The notes: generated by a model not told the origin, from the letters alone. DNA of 64,000 nt from Chrysogorgia sp. JL179-B06 (GCA_035772405.1 JAYKKM010000375.1:3962501-4026500), one strand, 5' to 3'; positions 1 through 15,400 are shown, counted from the first letter of the stretch. Made by a program: numbers and translations.

Positions 1-445
1 GGTATAAGAACTAATGAATAATGGATGAGATACTTGGGGGTTAATACCCAAGAAGAAAAAGGGAGACTAGTAAGAAAAAAGGAGGGGTAAGAATAAGTGA
101 GCAAAAAAACTCAGAGGGGTCAGACTAAGTAGGAATAAAAACAGGAGGGGGTCCTAAGTAGGAATAAAAAAGGAGGGGTCTTCGCACAGCACCGGGTGTA
201 ACAAAGGGGAAACGGTTAAGTCTTTCAATTTTTAAAAAATATGAACAGGGGCCCTTTATTTACAAACTTACTAAATAGACAAGCTTTCTTGCTTAATAGA
301 CAAGCTATGCTTAGTCTGTATGTGCGTGATGCCCCCTTAATGCATGTCTCTAAGTATAAGTAATAAGCATAGCTTGTCTATTAAGCAAGAAAGCTTGTCT
401 ATTTAGACCCTTAGTTCGTATATGCGTGACGCACCCTTTGTATGT
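1..445. other. Left flank of the satellite array, no gene
   Basis: No coding region is visible. Around 115-181 a short unit (aagtaggaataaaaa followed by a G-rich stretch) occurs twice in tandem. The segments after the two arms of the inverted repeat, near 314-340 and 407-440, resemble each other as direct repeats (tatgtgcgtgatgc versus tatgcgtgacgcac). Satellite sequence begins abruptly at about 446. Confidence 0.6.
271..406. repeat. Perfect 43-bp inverted repeat next to the satellite array
   Basis: The arms 271-313 and 364-406 are exact reverse complements over 43 bp, separated by 50 bp. Each arm contains the tandem pair tagacaagcttt / tagacaagctat. I see no coding region and no recognisable transposon terminus. 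It sits 40 bp before the first satellite monomer. Confidence 0.95.
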
Positions 446-3400
446 ACGCTAGTTTCTGCTCGTGTTAATATCTGAGGCATTATTTAGGCTAAATTATCAT
501 ATTTTAAGCTTATTTCGAAAAGTTAAAAATGGTCGAAAATCGTCAAAAAGTTAAGGTTAACCCCTTTACTTTTTGTCCAAATTTTGCCATTTTTGCCAAA
601 TTTTTGGATGTCCAAAAATCACTAAATTTACGCTAGTTTCTGCTCAGATTAATATCTAAGGCATTATTTAGGCTAAATTATCATATTTTAAGCTTATTTC
701 GAAAAGTTAAAAATGGTCGAAAATCGTCAAAAAGTTAAGGTTAACCCCTTTACTTTTTGTCCAAATTTTGCCATTTTTGCCAAATTTTTGGATGTCCAAA
801 AATCACTAAATTTACGCTAGTTTCTGCTCAGATTAATATCTAAGGCATTATTTAGGCTATATTTTCATATTTTAAGCTTATTTTGACAAGTTAAAAATGG
901 TCGAAAATCGTCAAAAAGTTAAGGTTAACCCCTTTACTTTTTGTCCAAATTTGGCCATTTTTGCCAAATTTTTGGATGTCCAAAAATCACTAAATTTACG
1001 CTAGTTTCTGCTCAGATTAATATCTAAGGCATTATTTAGGCTATATTTTCATATTTTAAGCTTATTTTGACAAGTTAAAAATGGTCGAAAATCGTCAAAA
1101 AGTTAAGGTTAACCCCTTTACTTTTTTCCAAATTTGGCCATTTTTGCCAAATTTTTGGATGTCCAAAAATCACTAAATTTACGCTAGTTTCTGCTCAGAT
1201 TAATATCTAAGGCATTATTTAGGCTATATTTTCATATTTTAAGCTTATTTTGACAAGTTAAAAATGGTCGAAAATCGTCAAAAAGTTAAGGTTAACCCCT
1301 TTACTTTTTGTCCAAATTTGGCCATTTTTGCCAAATTTTTGGATGTCCAAAAATCACTAAATTTACGCTAGTTTCTGCTCAGATTAATATCTAAGGCATT
1401 ATTTAGGCTATATTTTCATATTTTAAGCTTATTTTTGACAAGTTACAAATGGTCGAAAATCGTCAAAAAGTTAAGGTTAACCCCTTTACTTTTTGTCCAA
1501 ATTTGGCCATTTTGCCAAATTTTTTGATGTCCAAAAATCACTAAATTTACGCTAGTTTCTGCTCAGATTAATATCTAAGGCATTATTTAGGCTATATTTT
1601 CATATTTTAAGCTTATTTTGACAAGTTACAAATGGTCGAAAATCGTCAAAAAGTTAAGGTTAACCCCTTTACTTTTTTTCCAAATTTGGCCATTTTTGCC
1701 AAATTTTTGGATGTCCAAAAATCCACTAAATTTACGCTAGTTTCTGCTCAGATTAATATCTAAGGCATTATTTAGGCTATATTTTCATATTTTAAGCTTA
1801 TTTTGACAAGTTAAAAATGGTCGAAAATCGTCAAAAAGTTAAGGTTAACCCCTTTAACTTTTTGTCCAAATTTGGCCATTTTTGCCAAATTTTTGGATGT
1901 CCAAAAATCACTAAATTTACGCTAGTTTCTGCTCAGATTAATATCTAAGGCATTATTTAGGCTATATTTTCATATTTTAAGCTTATTTTGACAAGTTACA
2001 AATGGTCGAAAATCGTCAAAAAGTTAAGGTTAACCCCTTTACTTTTTGTCCAAATTTGGCCATTTTTGCCAAATTTTTGGATGTCCAAAAATCACTAAAT
2101 TTACGCTAGTTTCTGCTCAGATTAATATCTAAGGCATTATTTAGGCTATATTTTCATATTTTAAGCTTATTTTGACAAGTTAAAAATGGTCGAAAATCGT
2201 CAAAAAGTTAAGGTTAACCCCTTTACTTTTTGTCCAAATTTAGCCATTTTTGCCAAATTTTTGGATGTCCAAAAATCACTAAATTTACGCTAGTTTCTGC
2301 TCAGATTAATATCTAAGGCATTATTTAGGCTATATTTTCATATTTTAAGCTTATTTTGACAAGTTAAAAATGGTCGAAAATCGTCAAAAAGTTAAGGTTA
2401 ACCCCTTTACTTTTTTGTCCAAATTTAGCCATTTTTGCCAAATTTTTGGATGTCCAAAAATCACTAAATTTACGCTAGTTTCTGCTCAGATTAATATCTA
2501 AGGCATTATTTAGGCTATATTTTCATATTTTAAGCTTATTTTGACAAGTTAAAAATGGTCGAAAATCGTCAAAAAGTTAAGGTTAACCCCTTTACTTTTT
2601 TTCCAAATTTGGCCATTTTTGCCAAATTTTTGGATGTCCAAAAAATCACTAAATTTACGCTAGTTTCTGCTCAGATTAATATCTAAGGCATTATTTAGGC
2701 TATATTTTCATATTTTAAGCTTATTTTGACAAGTTAAAAATGGTCGAAAATCGTCAAAAAGTTAAGGTTAACCCCTTTACTTTTTGTCCAAATTTGGCCA
2801 TTTTTGCCAAATTTTTGGATGTCCAAAAATCACTAAATTTACGCTAGTTTCTGCTCAGATTAATATCTAAGGCATTATTTAGGCTATATTTTCATATTTT
2901 AAGCTTATTTTGACAAGTTAAAAATGGTCGAAAATCGTCAAAAAGTTAAGGTTAACCCCTTTACTTTTTGTCCAAATTTGGCCATTTTTGCCAAATTTTT
3001 GGATGTCCAAAAATCACTAAATTTACGCTAGTTTCTGCTCAGATTAATATCTAAGGCATTATTTAGGCTATATTTTCATATTTTAAGCTTATTTTGACAA
3101 GTTACAAATGGTCGAAAATCGTCAAAAAGTTAAGGTTAACCCCTTTACTTTTTGTCCAAATTTGGCCATTTTTGCCAAATTTTTGGATGTCCAAAAATCA
3201 CTAAATTTACGCTAGTTTCTGCCCAGATTAATATCTAAGGCATTATTTAGGCTATATTTTCATATTTTAAGCTTATTTTGACAAGTTACAAATGGTCGAA
3301 AATCGTCAAAAAGTTAAGGTTAACCCCTTTACTTTTTGTCCAAATTTGGCCATTTTTGCCAAATTTTTGGATGTCCAAAAAATCACTAAATTTACGCTAG

Positions 3401-6400
3401 TTTCTGCTCAGATTAATATCTAAGGCATTATTTAGGCTATATTTTTCATATTTTAAGCTTATTTTGACAAGTTAAAAATGGTCGAAAATCGTCAAAAAGT
3501 TAAGGTTAACCCCTTTACTTTTTGTCCAAATTTGGCCATTTTTGCCAAATTTTTGGATGTCCAAAAAATCACTAAATTTACGCTAGTTTCTGCTCAGATT
3601 AATATCTAAGGCATTATTTAGGCTATATTTTCATATTTTAAGCTTATTTTGACAAGTTAAAAATGGTCGAAAATCGTCAAAAAGTTAAGGTTAACCCCTT
3701 TTACTTTTTTTCCAAATTTGGCCATTTTTGCCAAATTTTTGGATGTCCAAAAATCACTAAATTTACGCTAGTTTCTGCTCAGATTAATATCTAAGGCATT
3801 ATTTAGGCTATATTTTCATATTTTAAGCTTATTTTGACAAGTTAAAAATGGTCGAAAATCGTCAAAAAGTTAAGGTTAACCCCTTTACTTTTTGTCCAAA
3901 TTTGGCCATTTTTGCCAAATTTTTGGATGTCCAAAAATCACTAAATTTACGCTAGTTTCTGCTCAGATTAATATCTAAGGCATTATTTAGGCTATATTTT
4001 CATATTTTAAGCTTATTTTGACAAGTTAAAAATGGTCGAAAATCGTCAAAAAGTTAAGGTTAACCCCTTTACTTTTTGTCCAAATTTGGCCATTTTTGCC
4101 AAATTTTTGGATGTCCAAAAATCACTAAATTTACGCTAGTTTCTGCTCAGATTAATATCTAAGGCATTATTTAGGCTATATTTTCATATTTTAAGCTTAT
4201 TTTGACAAGTTAAAAATGGTCGAAAATCGTCAAAAAGTTAAGGTTAACCCCTTTACTTTTTGTCAAATTTGGCCATTTTTGCCAAATTTTTGGATGTCCA
4301 AAAATCACTAAATTTACGCTAGTTTCTGCTCAGATTAATATCTAAGGCATTATTTAGGCTATATTTTCATATTTTAAGCTTATTTTGACAAGTTAAAAAT
4401 GGTCGAAAATCGTCAAAAAGTTAAGGTTAACCCCTTTACTTTTTTTCCAAATTTGGCCATTTTTGCCAAATTTTTGGATGTCCAAAAATCACTAAATTTA
4501 CGCTAGTTTCTGCTCAGATTAATATCTAAGGCATTATTTAGGCTATATTTTCATATTTTAAGCTTATTTTGACAAGTTAAAAATGGTCGAAAATCGTCAA
4601 AAAGTTAAGGTTAACCCCTTTACTTTTTTTCCAAAATTTGGCCATTTTTGCCAAATTTTTGGATGTCCAAAAATCACTAAATTTACGCTAGTTTCTGCTC
4701 AGATTAATATCTAAGGCATTATTTAGGCTATATTTTCATATTTTAAGCTTATTTTGACAAGTTAAAAATGGTCGAAAATCGTCAAAAAGTTAAGGTTAAC
4801 CCCTTTACTTTTTGTCCAAATTTGGCCATTTTTGCCAAATTTTTGGATGTCCAAAAATCACTAAATTTACGCTAGTTTCTGCTCAGATTAATATCTAAGG
4901 CATTATTTAGGCTATATTTTCATATTTTAAGCTTATTTTGACAAGTTAAAAATGGTCGAAAATCGTCAAAAAGTTAAGGTTAACCCCTTTACTTTTTGTC
5001 CAAATTTGGCCATTTTTGCCAAATTTTTGGATGTCCAAAAATCACTAAATTTACGCTAGTTTCTGCTCAGATTAATATCTAAGGCATTATTTAGGCTATA
5101 TTTTCATATTTTAAGCTTATTTTGACAAGTTAAAAATGGTCGAAAATCGTCAAAAAGTTAAGGTTAACCCCTTTACTTTTTGTCCAAATTTGGCCATTTT
5201 TGCCAAATTTTTGGATGTCCAAAAATCACTAAATTTACGCTAGTTTCTGCTCAGATTAATATCTAAGGCATTATTTAGGCTATATTTTCATATTTTAAGC
5301 TTATTTTGACAAGTTAAAAATGGTCGAAAATCGTCAAAAAGTTAAGGTTAACCCCTTTACTTTTTGTCCAAATTTGGCCATTTTTGCCAAATTTTTGGAT
5401 GTCCAAAAATCACTAAATTTACGCTAGTTTCTGCTCAGATTAATATCTAAGGCATTATTTAGGCTATATTTTCATATTTTAAGCTTATTTTGACAAGTTA
5501 AAAATGGTCGAAAATCGTCAAAAAGTTAAGGTTAACCCCTTTACTTTTTGTCCAAATTTGGCCATTTTTGCCAAATTTTTGGATGTCCAAAAATCACTAA
5601 ATTTACGCTAGTTTCTGCTCAGATTAATATCTAAGGCATTATTTAGGCTATATTTTTCATATTTTAAGCTTATTTTGACAAGTTAAAAATGGTCGAAAAT
5701 CGTCAAAAAGTTAAGGTTAACCCCTTTACTTTTTGTCCAAATTTGGCCATTTTTGCCAAATTTTTGGATGTCCAAAAATCACTAAATTTACGCTAGTTTC
5801 TGCTCAGATTAATATCTAAGGCATTATTTAGGCTATATTTTCATATTTTAAGCTTATTTTGACAAGTTACAAATGGTCGAAAATCGTCAAAAAGTTAAGG
5901 TTAACCCCTTTACTTTTTGTCCAAATTTGGCCATTTTTGCCAAATTTTTGGATGTCCAAAAAATCACTAAATTTACGCTAGTTTCTGCTCAGATTAATAT
6001 CTAAGGCATTATTTAGGCTATATTTTCATATTTTAAGCTTATTTTGACAAGTTAAAAATGGTCGAAAATCGTCAAAAAGTTAAGGTTAACCCCTTTACTT
6101 TTTGTCCAAATTTGGCCATTTTTGCCAAATTTTTGGATGTCCAAAAATCACTAAATTTACGCTAGTTTCTGCTCAGATTAATATCTAAGGCATTATTTAG
6201 GCTATATTTTCATATTTTAAGCTTATTTTGACAAGTTAAAAATGGTCGAAAATCGTCAAAAAGTTAAGGTTAACCCCTTTACTTTTTGTCCAAATTTGGC
6301 CATTTTTGCCAAATTTTTGGATGTCCAAAAATCACTAAATTTACGCTAGTTTCTGCTCAGATTAATATCTAAGGCATTATTTAGGCTATATTTTCATATT

Positions 6401-9400
6401 TTAAGCTTATTTTGACAAGTTAAAAATGGTCGAAAATCGTCAAAAAGTTAAGGTTAACCCCTTTACTTTTTGTCCAAATTTGGCCATTTTTGCCAAATTT
6501 TTGGATGTCCAAAAATCACTAAATTTACGCTAGTTTCTGCTCAGATTAATATCTAAGGCATTATTTAGGCTATATTTTCATATTTTAAGCTTATTTTGAC
6601 AAGTTACAAATGGTCGAAAATCGTCAAAAAGTTAAGGTTAACCCCTTTACTTTTTGTCCAAATTTGGCCATTTTTGCCAAATTTTTGGATGTCCAAAAAT
6701 CACTAAATTTACGCTAGTTTCTGCTCAGATTAATATCTAAGGCATTATTTAGGCTATATTTTCATATTTTAAGCTTATTTTGACAAGTTAAAAATGGTCG
6801 AAAATCGTCAAAAAGTTAAGGTTAACCCCTTTACTTTTTGTCCAAATTTGGCCATTTTTGCCAAATTTTTGGATGTCCAAAAATCACTAAATTTACGCTA
6901 GTTTCTGCTCAGATTAATATCTAAGGCATTATTTAGGCTATATTTTCATATTTTAAGCTTATTTTGACAAGTTAAAAATGGTCGAAAATCGTCAAAAAGT
7001 TAAGGTTAACCCCTTTACTTTTTTCCAAATTTGGCCATTTTTGCCAAATTTTTGGATGTCCAAAAATCACTAAATTTACGCTAGTTTCTGCTCAGATTAA
7101 TATCTAAGGCATTATTTAGGCTATATTTTCATATTTTAAGCTTATTTTGACAAGTTAAAAATGGTCGAAAATCGTCAAAAAGTTAAGGTTAACCCCTTTA
7201 CTTTTTGTCCAAATTTGGCCATTTTTGCCAAATTTTTGGATGTCCAAAAATCACTAAATTTACGCTAGTTTCTGCTCAGATTAATATCTAAGGCATTATT
7301 TAGGCTATATTTTCATATTTTAAGCTTATTTTGACAAGTTAAAAATGGTCGAAAATCGTCAAAAAGTTAAGGTTAACCCCTTTACTTTTTTGTCCAAATT
7401 TGGCCATTTTTGCCAAATTTTTGGATGTCCAAAAATCACTAAATTTACGCTAGTTTCTGCTCAGATTAATATCTAAGGCATTATTTAGGCTATATTTTCA
7501 TATTTTAAGCTTATTTTGACAAGTTAAAAATGGTCGAAAATCGTCAAAAAGTTAAGGTTAACCCCTTTACTTTTTGTCCAAATTTGGCCATTTTTGCCAA
7601 ATTTTTGGATGTCCAAAAATCACTAAATTTTCGCTAGTTTCTGCTCAGATTAATATCTAAGGCATTATTTAGGCTATATTTTCATATTTTAAGCTTATTT
7701 TGACAAGTTAAAAATGGTCGAAAATCGTCAAAAAGTTAAGGTTAACCCCTTTACTTTTTGTCCAAATTTGGCCATTTTTGCCAAATTTTTGGATGTCCAA
7801 AAATCACTAAATTTACGCTAGTTTCTGCTCAGATTAATATCTAAGGCATTATTTAGGCTATATTTTCATATTTTAAAGCTTATTTTGACAAGTTAAAAAT
7901 GGTCGAAAATCGTCAAAAAGTTAAGGTTAACCCCTTTACTTTTTGTCCAAATTTGGCCATTTTGCCAAATTTTTGGATGTCCAAAAATCACTAAATTTAC
8001 GCTAGTTTCTGCTCAGATTAATATCTAAGGCATTATTTAGGCTATATTTTCATATTTTAAGCTTATTTTGACAAGTTAAAAATGGTCGAAAATCGTCAAA
8101 AAGTTAAGGTTAACCCCTTTACTTTTTGTCCAAATTTGGCCATTTTTGCCAAATTTTTGGATGTCCAAAAATCACTAAATTTACGCTAGTTTCTGCTCAG
8201 ATTAATATCTAAGGCATTATTTAGGCTATATTTTCATATTTTAAGCTTATTTTGACAAGTTAAAAATGGTCGAAAATCGTCAAAAAGTTAAGGTTAACCC
8301 CTTTACTTTTTGTCCAAATTTGGCCATTTTTGCCAAATTTTTGGATGTCCAAAAATCACTAAATTTACGCTAGTTTCTGCTCAGATTAATATCTAAGGCA
8401 TTATTTAGGCTATATTTTCATATTTTAAGCTTATTTTGACAAGTTAAAAATGGTCGAAAATCGTCAAAAAGTTAAGGTTAACCCCTTTACTTTTTGTCCA
8501 AATTTGGCCATTTTTGCCAAATTTTTGGATGTCCAAAAATCACTAAATTTACGCTAGTTTCTGCTCAGATTAATATCTAAGGCATTATTTAGGCTATATT
8601 TTCATATTTTAAGCTTATTTTGACAAGTTAAAAATGGTCGAAAATCGTCAAAAAGTTAAGGTTAACCCCTTTACTTTTTGTCCAAATTTGGCCATTTTTG
8701 CCAAATTTTTGGATGTCCAAAAATCACTAAATTTACGCTAGTTTCTGCTCAGATTAATATCTAAGGCATTATTTAGGCTATATTTTCATATTTTAAGCTT
8801 ATTTTGACAAGTTAAAAATGGTCGAAAATCGTCAAAAAGTTAAGGTTAACCCCTTTACTTTTTGTCCAAATTTGGCCATTTTTGCCAAATTTTTGGATGT
8901 CCAAAAATCACTAAATTTACGCTAGTTTCTGCTCAGATTAATATCTAAGGCATTATTTAGGCTATATTTTCATATTTTAAGCTTATTTTGACAAGTTAAA
9001 AATGGTCGAAAATCGTCAAAAAGTTAAGGTTAACCCCTTTACTTTTTGTCCAAATTTGGCCATTTTTGCCAAATTTTTGGATGTCCAAAAATCACTAAAT
9101 TTACGCTAGTTTCTGCTCAGATTAATATCTAAGGCATTATTTAGGCTATATTTTCATATTTTAAGCTTATTTTGACAAGTTAAAAATGGTCGAAAATCGT
9201 CAAAAAGTTAAGGTTAACCCCTTTACTTTTTTGTCCAAATTTGGCCATTTTTGCCAAATTTTTGGATGTCCAAAAATCACTAAATTTACGCTAGTTTCTG
9301 CTCAGATTAATATCTAAGGCATTATTTAGGCTATATTTTCATATTTAAGCTTATTTTGACAAGTTAAAAATGGTCGAAAATCGTCAAAAAGTTAAGGTTA

Positions 9401-12400
9401 ACCCCTTTACTTTTTTGTCCAAATTTGGCCATTTTTGCCAAATTTTTGTATGTCCAAAAATCACTAAATTTACGCTAGTTTCTGCTCAGATTAATATCTA
9501 AGGCATTATTTAGGCTATATTTTCATATTTTAAGCTTATTTTGACAAGTTAAAAATGGTCGAAAATCGTCAAAAAGTTAAGGTTAACCCCTTTACTTTTT
9601 GTCCAAATTTGGCCATTTTTGCCAAATTTTTGGATGTCCAAAAATCACTAAATTTACGCTAGTTTCTGCTCAGATTAATATCTAAGGCATTATTTAGGCT
9701 ATATTTTCATATTTTAAGCTTATTTTGACAAGTTAAAAATGGTCGAAAATCGTCAAAAAGTTAAGGTTAACCCCTTTACTTTTTGTCCAAATTTGGCCAT
9801 TTTTGCCAAATTTTTGGATGTCCAAAAATCACTAAATTTACGCTAGTTTCTGCTCAGATTAATATCTAAGGCATTATTTAGGCTATATTTTCATATTTTA
9901 AGCTTATTTTGACAAGTTAAAAATGGTCGAAAATCGTCAAAAAGTTAAGGTTAACCCCTTTACTTTTTGTCCAAATTTGGCCATTTTTGCCAAATTTTTG
10001 GATGTCCAAAAATCACTAAATTTACGCTAGTTTCTGCTCAGATTAATATCTAAGGCATTATTTAGGCTATATTTTCATATTTTAAGCTTATTTTGACAAG
10101 TTAAAAATGGTCGAAAATCGTCAAAAAGTTAAGGTTAACCCCTTTACTTTTTGTCCAAATTTGGCCATTTTTGCCAAATTTTTGGATGTCCAAAAATCAC
10201 TAAATTTACGCTAGTTTCTGCTCAGATTAATATCTAAGGCATTATTTAGGCTATATTTTCATATTTTAAGCTTATTTTGACAAGTTAAAAATGGTCGAAA
10301 ATCGTCAAAAAGTTAAGGTTAACCCCTTTACTTTTTGTCCAAATTTGGCCATTTTTGCCAAATTTTTGGATGTCCAAAAATCACTAAATTTACGCTAGTT
10401 TCTGCTCAGATTAATATCTAAGGCATTATTTAGGCTATATTTTCATATTTTAAGCTTATTTTGACAAGTTAAAAATGGTCGAAAATCGTCAAAAAGTTAA
10501 GGTTAACCCCTTTACTTTTTGTCCAAATTTGGCCATTTTTGCCAAATTTTTGGATGTCCAAAAATCACTAAATTTACGCTAGTTTCTGCTCAGATTAATA
10601 TCTAAGGCATTATTTAGGCTATATTTTCATATTTTAAGCTTATTTTGACAAGTTAAAAATGGTCGAAAATCGTCAAAAAGTTAAGGTTAACCCCTTTACT
10701 TTTTGTCCAAATTTGGCCATTTTTGCCAAATTTTTGGATGTCCAAAAATCACTAAATTTACGCTAGTTTCTGCTCAGATTAATATCTAAGGCATTATTTA
10801 GGCTATATTTTCATATTTTAAGCTTATTTTGACAAGTTAAAAATGGTCGAAAATCGTCAAAAAGTTAAGGTTAACCCCTTTACTTTTTGTCCAAATTTGG
10901 CCATTTTTGCCAAATTTTTGGATGTCCAAAAATCACTAAATTTACGCTAGTTTCTGCTCAGATTAATATCTAAGGCATTATTTAGGCTATATTTTCATAT
11001 TTTAAGCTTATTTTGACAAGTTAAAAATGGTCGAAAATCGTCAAAAAGTTAAGGTTAACCCCTTTACTTTTTGTCCAAATTTGGCCATTTTTGCCAAATT
11101 TTTGGATGTCCAAAAATCACTAAATTTACGCTAGTTTCTGCTCAGATTAATATCTAAGGCATTATTTAGGCTATATTTTCATATTTTAAGCTTATTTTGA
11201 CAAGTTAAAAATGGTCGAAAATCGTCAAAAAGTTAAGGTTAACCCCTTTACTTTTTGTCCAAATTTGGCCATTTTTGCCAAATTTTTGGATGTCCAAAAA
11301 TCACTAAATTTACGCTAGTTTCTGCTCAGATTAATATCTAAGGCATTATTTAGGCTATATTTTCATATTTTAAGCTTATTTTGACAAGTTAAAAATGGTC
11401 GAAAATCGTCAAAAAGTTAAGGTTAACCCCTTTACTTTTTGTCCAAATTTGGCCATTTTTGCCAAATTTTTGGATGTCCAAAAATCACTAAATTTACGCT
11501 AGTTTCTGCTCAGATTAATATCTAAGGCATTATTTAGGCTATATTTTCATATTTTAAGCTTATTTTGACAAGTTAAAAATGGTCGAAAATCGTCAAAAAG
11601 TTAAGGTTAACCCCTTTACTTTTTTTCCAAATTTGGCCATTTTTGCCAAATTTTTGGATGTCCAAAAATCACTAAATTTACGCTAGTTTCTGCTCAGATT
11701 AATATCTAAGGCATTATTTAGGCTATATTTTCATATTTTAAGCTTATTTTGACAAGTTAAAAATGGTCGAAAATCGTCAAAAAGTTAAGGTTAACCCCTT
11801 TACTTTTTGTCCAAATTTGGCCATTTTTTGCCAAATTTTTGGATGTCCAAAAATCACTAAATTTACGCTAGTTTCTGCTCAGATTAATATCTAAGGCATT
11901 ATTTAGGCTATATTTTCATATTTTAAGCTTATTTTGACAAGTTTAAAAATGGTCGAAAATCGTCAAAAAGTTAAGGTTAACCCCTTTACTTTTTGTCCAA
12001 ATTTGGCCATTTTTGCCAAATTTTTGGATGTCCAAAAATCACTAAATTTACGCTAGTTTCTGCTCAGATTAATATCTAAGGCATTATTTAGGCTATATTT
12101 TCATATTTTAAGCTTATTTTGACAAGTTACAAATGGTCGAAAATCGTCAAAAAGTTAAGGTTAACCCCTTTACTTTTTGTCCAAATTTGGCCATTTTTGC
12201 CAAATTTTTGGATGTCCAAAAATCACTAAATTTACGCTAGTTTCTGCTCAGATTAATATCTAAGGCATTATTTAGGCTATATTTTCATATTTTAAGCTTA
12301 TTTTGACAAGTTAAAAATGGTCGAAAATCGTCAAAAAGTTAAGGTTAACCCCTTTACTTTTTGTCCAAATTTGGCCATTTTTGCCAAATTTTTGGATGTC

Positions 12401-15400
12401 CAAAAATCACTAAATTTACGCTAGTTTCTGCTCAGATTAATATCTAAGGCATTATTTAGGCTATATTTTCATATTTTAAGCTTATTTTGACAAGTTACAA
12501 ATGGTCGAAAATCGTCAAAAAGTTAAGGTTAACCCCTTTACTTTTTGTCCAAATTTGGCCATTTTTGCCAAATTTTTGGATGTCCAAAAATCACTAAATT
12601 TACGCTAGTTTCTGCTCAGATTAATATCTAAGGCATTATTTAGGCTATATTTTCATATTTTTAAGCTTATTTTGACAAGTTAAAAATGGTCGAAAATCGT
12701 CAAAAAGTTAAGGTTAACCCCTTTACTTTTTGTCCAAATTTGGCCATTTTTGCCAAATTTTTGGATGTCCAAAAATCACTAAATTTAACGCTAGTTTCTG
12801 CTCAGATTAATATCTAAGGCATTATTTAGGCTATATTTTCATATTTTAAGCTTATTTTGACAAGTTAAAAATGGTCGAAAATCGTCAAAAAGTTAAGGTT
12901 AACCCCTTTACTTTTTGTCCAAATTTGGCCATTTTTGCCAAATTTTTGGATGTTCCAAAAATCACTAAATTTACGCTAGTTTCTGCTCAGATTAATATCT
13001 AAGGCATTATTTAGGCTATATTTTCATATTTTAAGCTTATTTTGACAAGTTAAAAATGGTCGAAAATCGTCAAAAAGTTAAGGTTAACCCCTTTACTTTT
13101 TGTCCAAATTTGGCCATTTTTGCCAAATTTTTGATGTCCAAAAATCACTAAAATTTACGCTAGTTTCTGCTCAGATTAATATCTAAGGCATTATTTAGGC
13201 TATATTTTCATATTTTAAGCTTATTTTGACAAGTTAAAAATGGTCGAAAATCGTCAAAAAGTTAAGGTTAACCCCTTTACTTTTTGTCCAAATTTGGCCA
13301 TTTTTGCCAAATTTTTGGATGTCCAAAAATCACTAAATTTACGCTAGTTTCTGCTCAGATTAATATCTAAGGCATTATTTAGGCTATATTTTCATATTTT
13401 AAGCTTATTTTGACAAGTTAAAAATGGTCGAAAATCGTCAAAAAGTTAAGGTTAACCCCTTTACTTTTTGTCCAAATTTGGCCATTTTTGCCAAATTTTT
13501 GGATGTCCAAAAATCACTAAATTTACGCTAGTTTCTGCTCAGATTAATATCTAAGGCATTATTTAGGCTATATTTTCATATTTTAAGCTTATTTTGACAA
13601 GTTAAAAATGGTCGAAAATCGTCAAAAAGTTAAGGTTAACCCCTTTACTTTTTGTCCAAATTTGGCCATTTTTGCCAAATTTTTGGATGTCCAAAAATCA
13701 CTAAATTTACGCTAGTTTCTGCTCAGATTAATATCTAAGGCATTATTTAGGCTATATTTTCATATTTTAAGCTTATTTTGACAAGTTAAAAATGGTCGAA
13801 AATCGTCAAAAAGTTAAGGTTAACCCCTTTACTTTTTGTCCAAATTTGGCCATTTTTGCCAAATTTTTGGATGTCCAAAAATCACTAAATTTACGCTAGT
13901 TTCTGCTCAGATTAATATCTAAGGCATTATTTAGGCTATATTTTCATATTTTAAGCTTATTTTGACAAGTTAAAAATGGTCGAAAATCGTCAAAAAGTTA
14001 AGGTTAACCCCTTTACTTTTTGTCCAAATTTGGCCATTTTTGCCAAATTTTTGGATGTCCAAAAATCACTAAATTTACGCTAGTTTTCTGCTCAGATTAA
14101 TATCTAAGGCATTATTTAGGCTATATTTCATATTTTTAAGCTTATTTTGACAAGTTAAAAATGGTCGAAAATCGTCAAAAAGTTAAGGTTAACCCCTTTA
14201 CTTTTTGTCCAAATTTAGCCATTTTTGCCAAATTTTTGGATGTCCAAAAATCACTAAATTTACGCTAGTTTCTGCTCAGATTAATATCTAAGGCATTATT
14301 TAGGCTATATTTTCATATTTTAAGCTTATTTTGACAAGTTAAAAATGGTCGAAAATCGTCAAAAAGTTAAGGTTAACCCCTTTACTTTTTGTCCAAATTT
14401 GGCCATTTTTGCCAAATTTTTGGATGTCCAAAAATCACTAAATTTACGCTAGTTTCTGCTCAGATTAATATCTAAGGCATTATTTAGGCTATATTTTCAT
14501 ATTTTAAGCTTATTTTGACAAGTTAAAAATGGTCGAAAATCGTCAAAAAGTTAAGGTTAACAACCCCTTTACTTTTTGTCCAAATTTAGCCATTTTTGCG
14601 AAATTTTTGGATGTCCAAAAATCACTAAATTTACGCTAGTTTCTGCTCAGATTAATATCTAAGGCATTATTTAGGCTATATTTTCATATTTTAAGCTTAT
14701 TTTGACAAGTTAAAAATGGTCGAAAATCGTCAAAAAATTAAGGTTATCCTTACTTTTTGTCCAAATTTGGCTATTTTTGCCAAATTTTTGGATGTCCAAA
14801 AATCACTAAATTTACGCTAGTTTCTGCTCAGATTAATATCTAAGGCATTATTTAGGCTATATTTTCATATTTTAAGCTTATTTTGACAAGTTAAAAATGG
14901 TCGAAAATCGTCAAAAAGTTAAGGTTAACCCCTTTACTTTTTGTCCAAATTTGGCCATTTTTGCCAAATTTTTGGATGTCCAAAAATCACTAAATTTACG
15001 CTAGTTTCTGCTCAGATTAATATCTAAGGCATTATTTAGGCTATATTTTCATATTTTAAGCTTATTTTGACAAGTTAAAAATGGTCGAAAATCGTCAAAA
15101 AGTTAAGGTTAACCCCTTTACTCTTTGTCCAAATTTGGCCATTTTTTGCCAAATTTTTGGATGTCCAAAAATCACTAAATTTACGCTAGTTTCTGCTCAG
15201 ATTAATATCTAAGGCATTATTTAGGCTATATTTTCATATTTTAAGCTTATTTTGACAAGTTAAAAATGGTCGAAAATCGTCAAAAAGTTAAGGTTAACCC
15301 CTTTACTTTTTGTCCAAATTTGGCCATTTTTGCCAAATTTTTGGATGTCCAAAAATCACTAAATTTACGCTAGTTTCTGCTCAGATTAATATCTAAGGCA

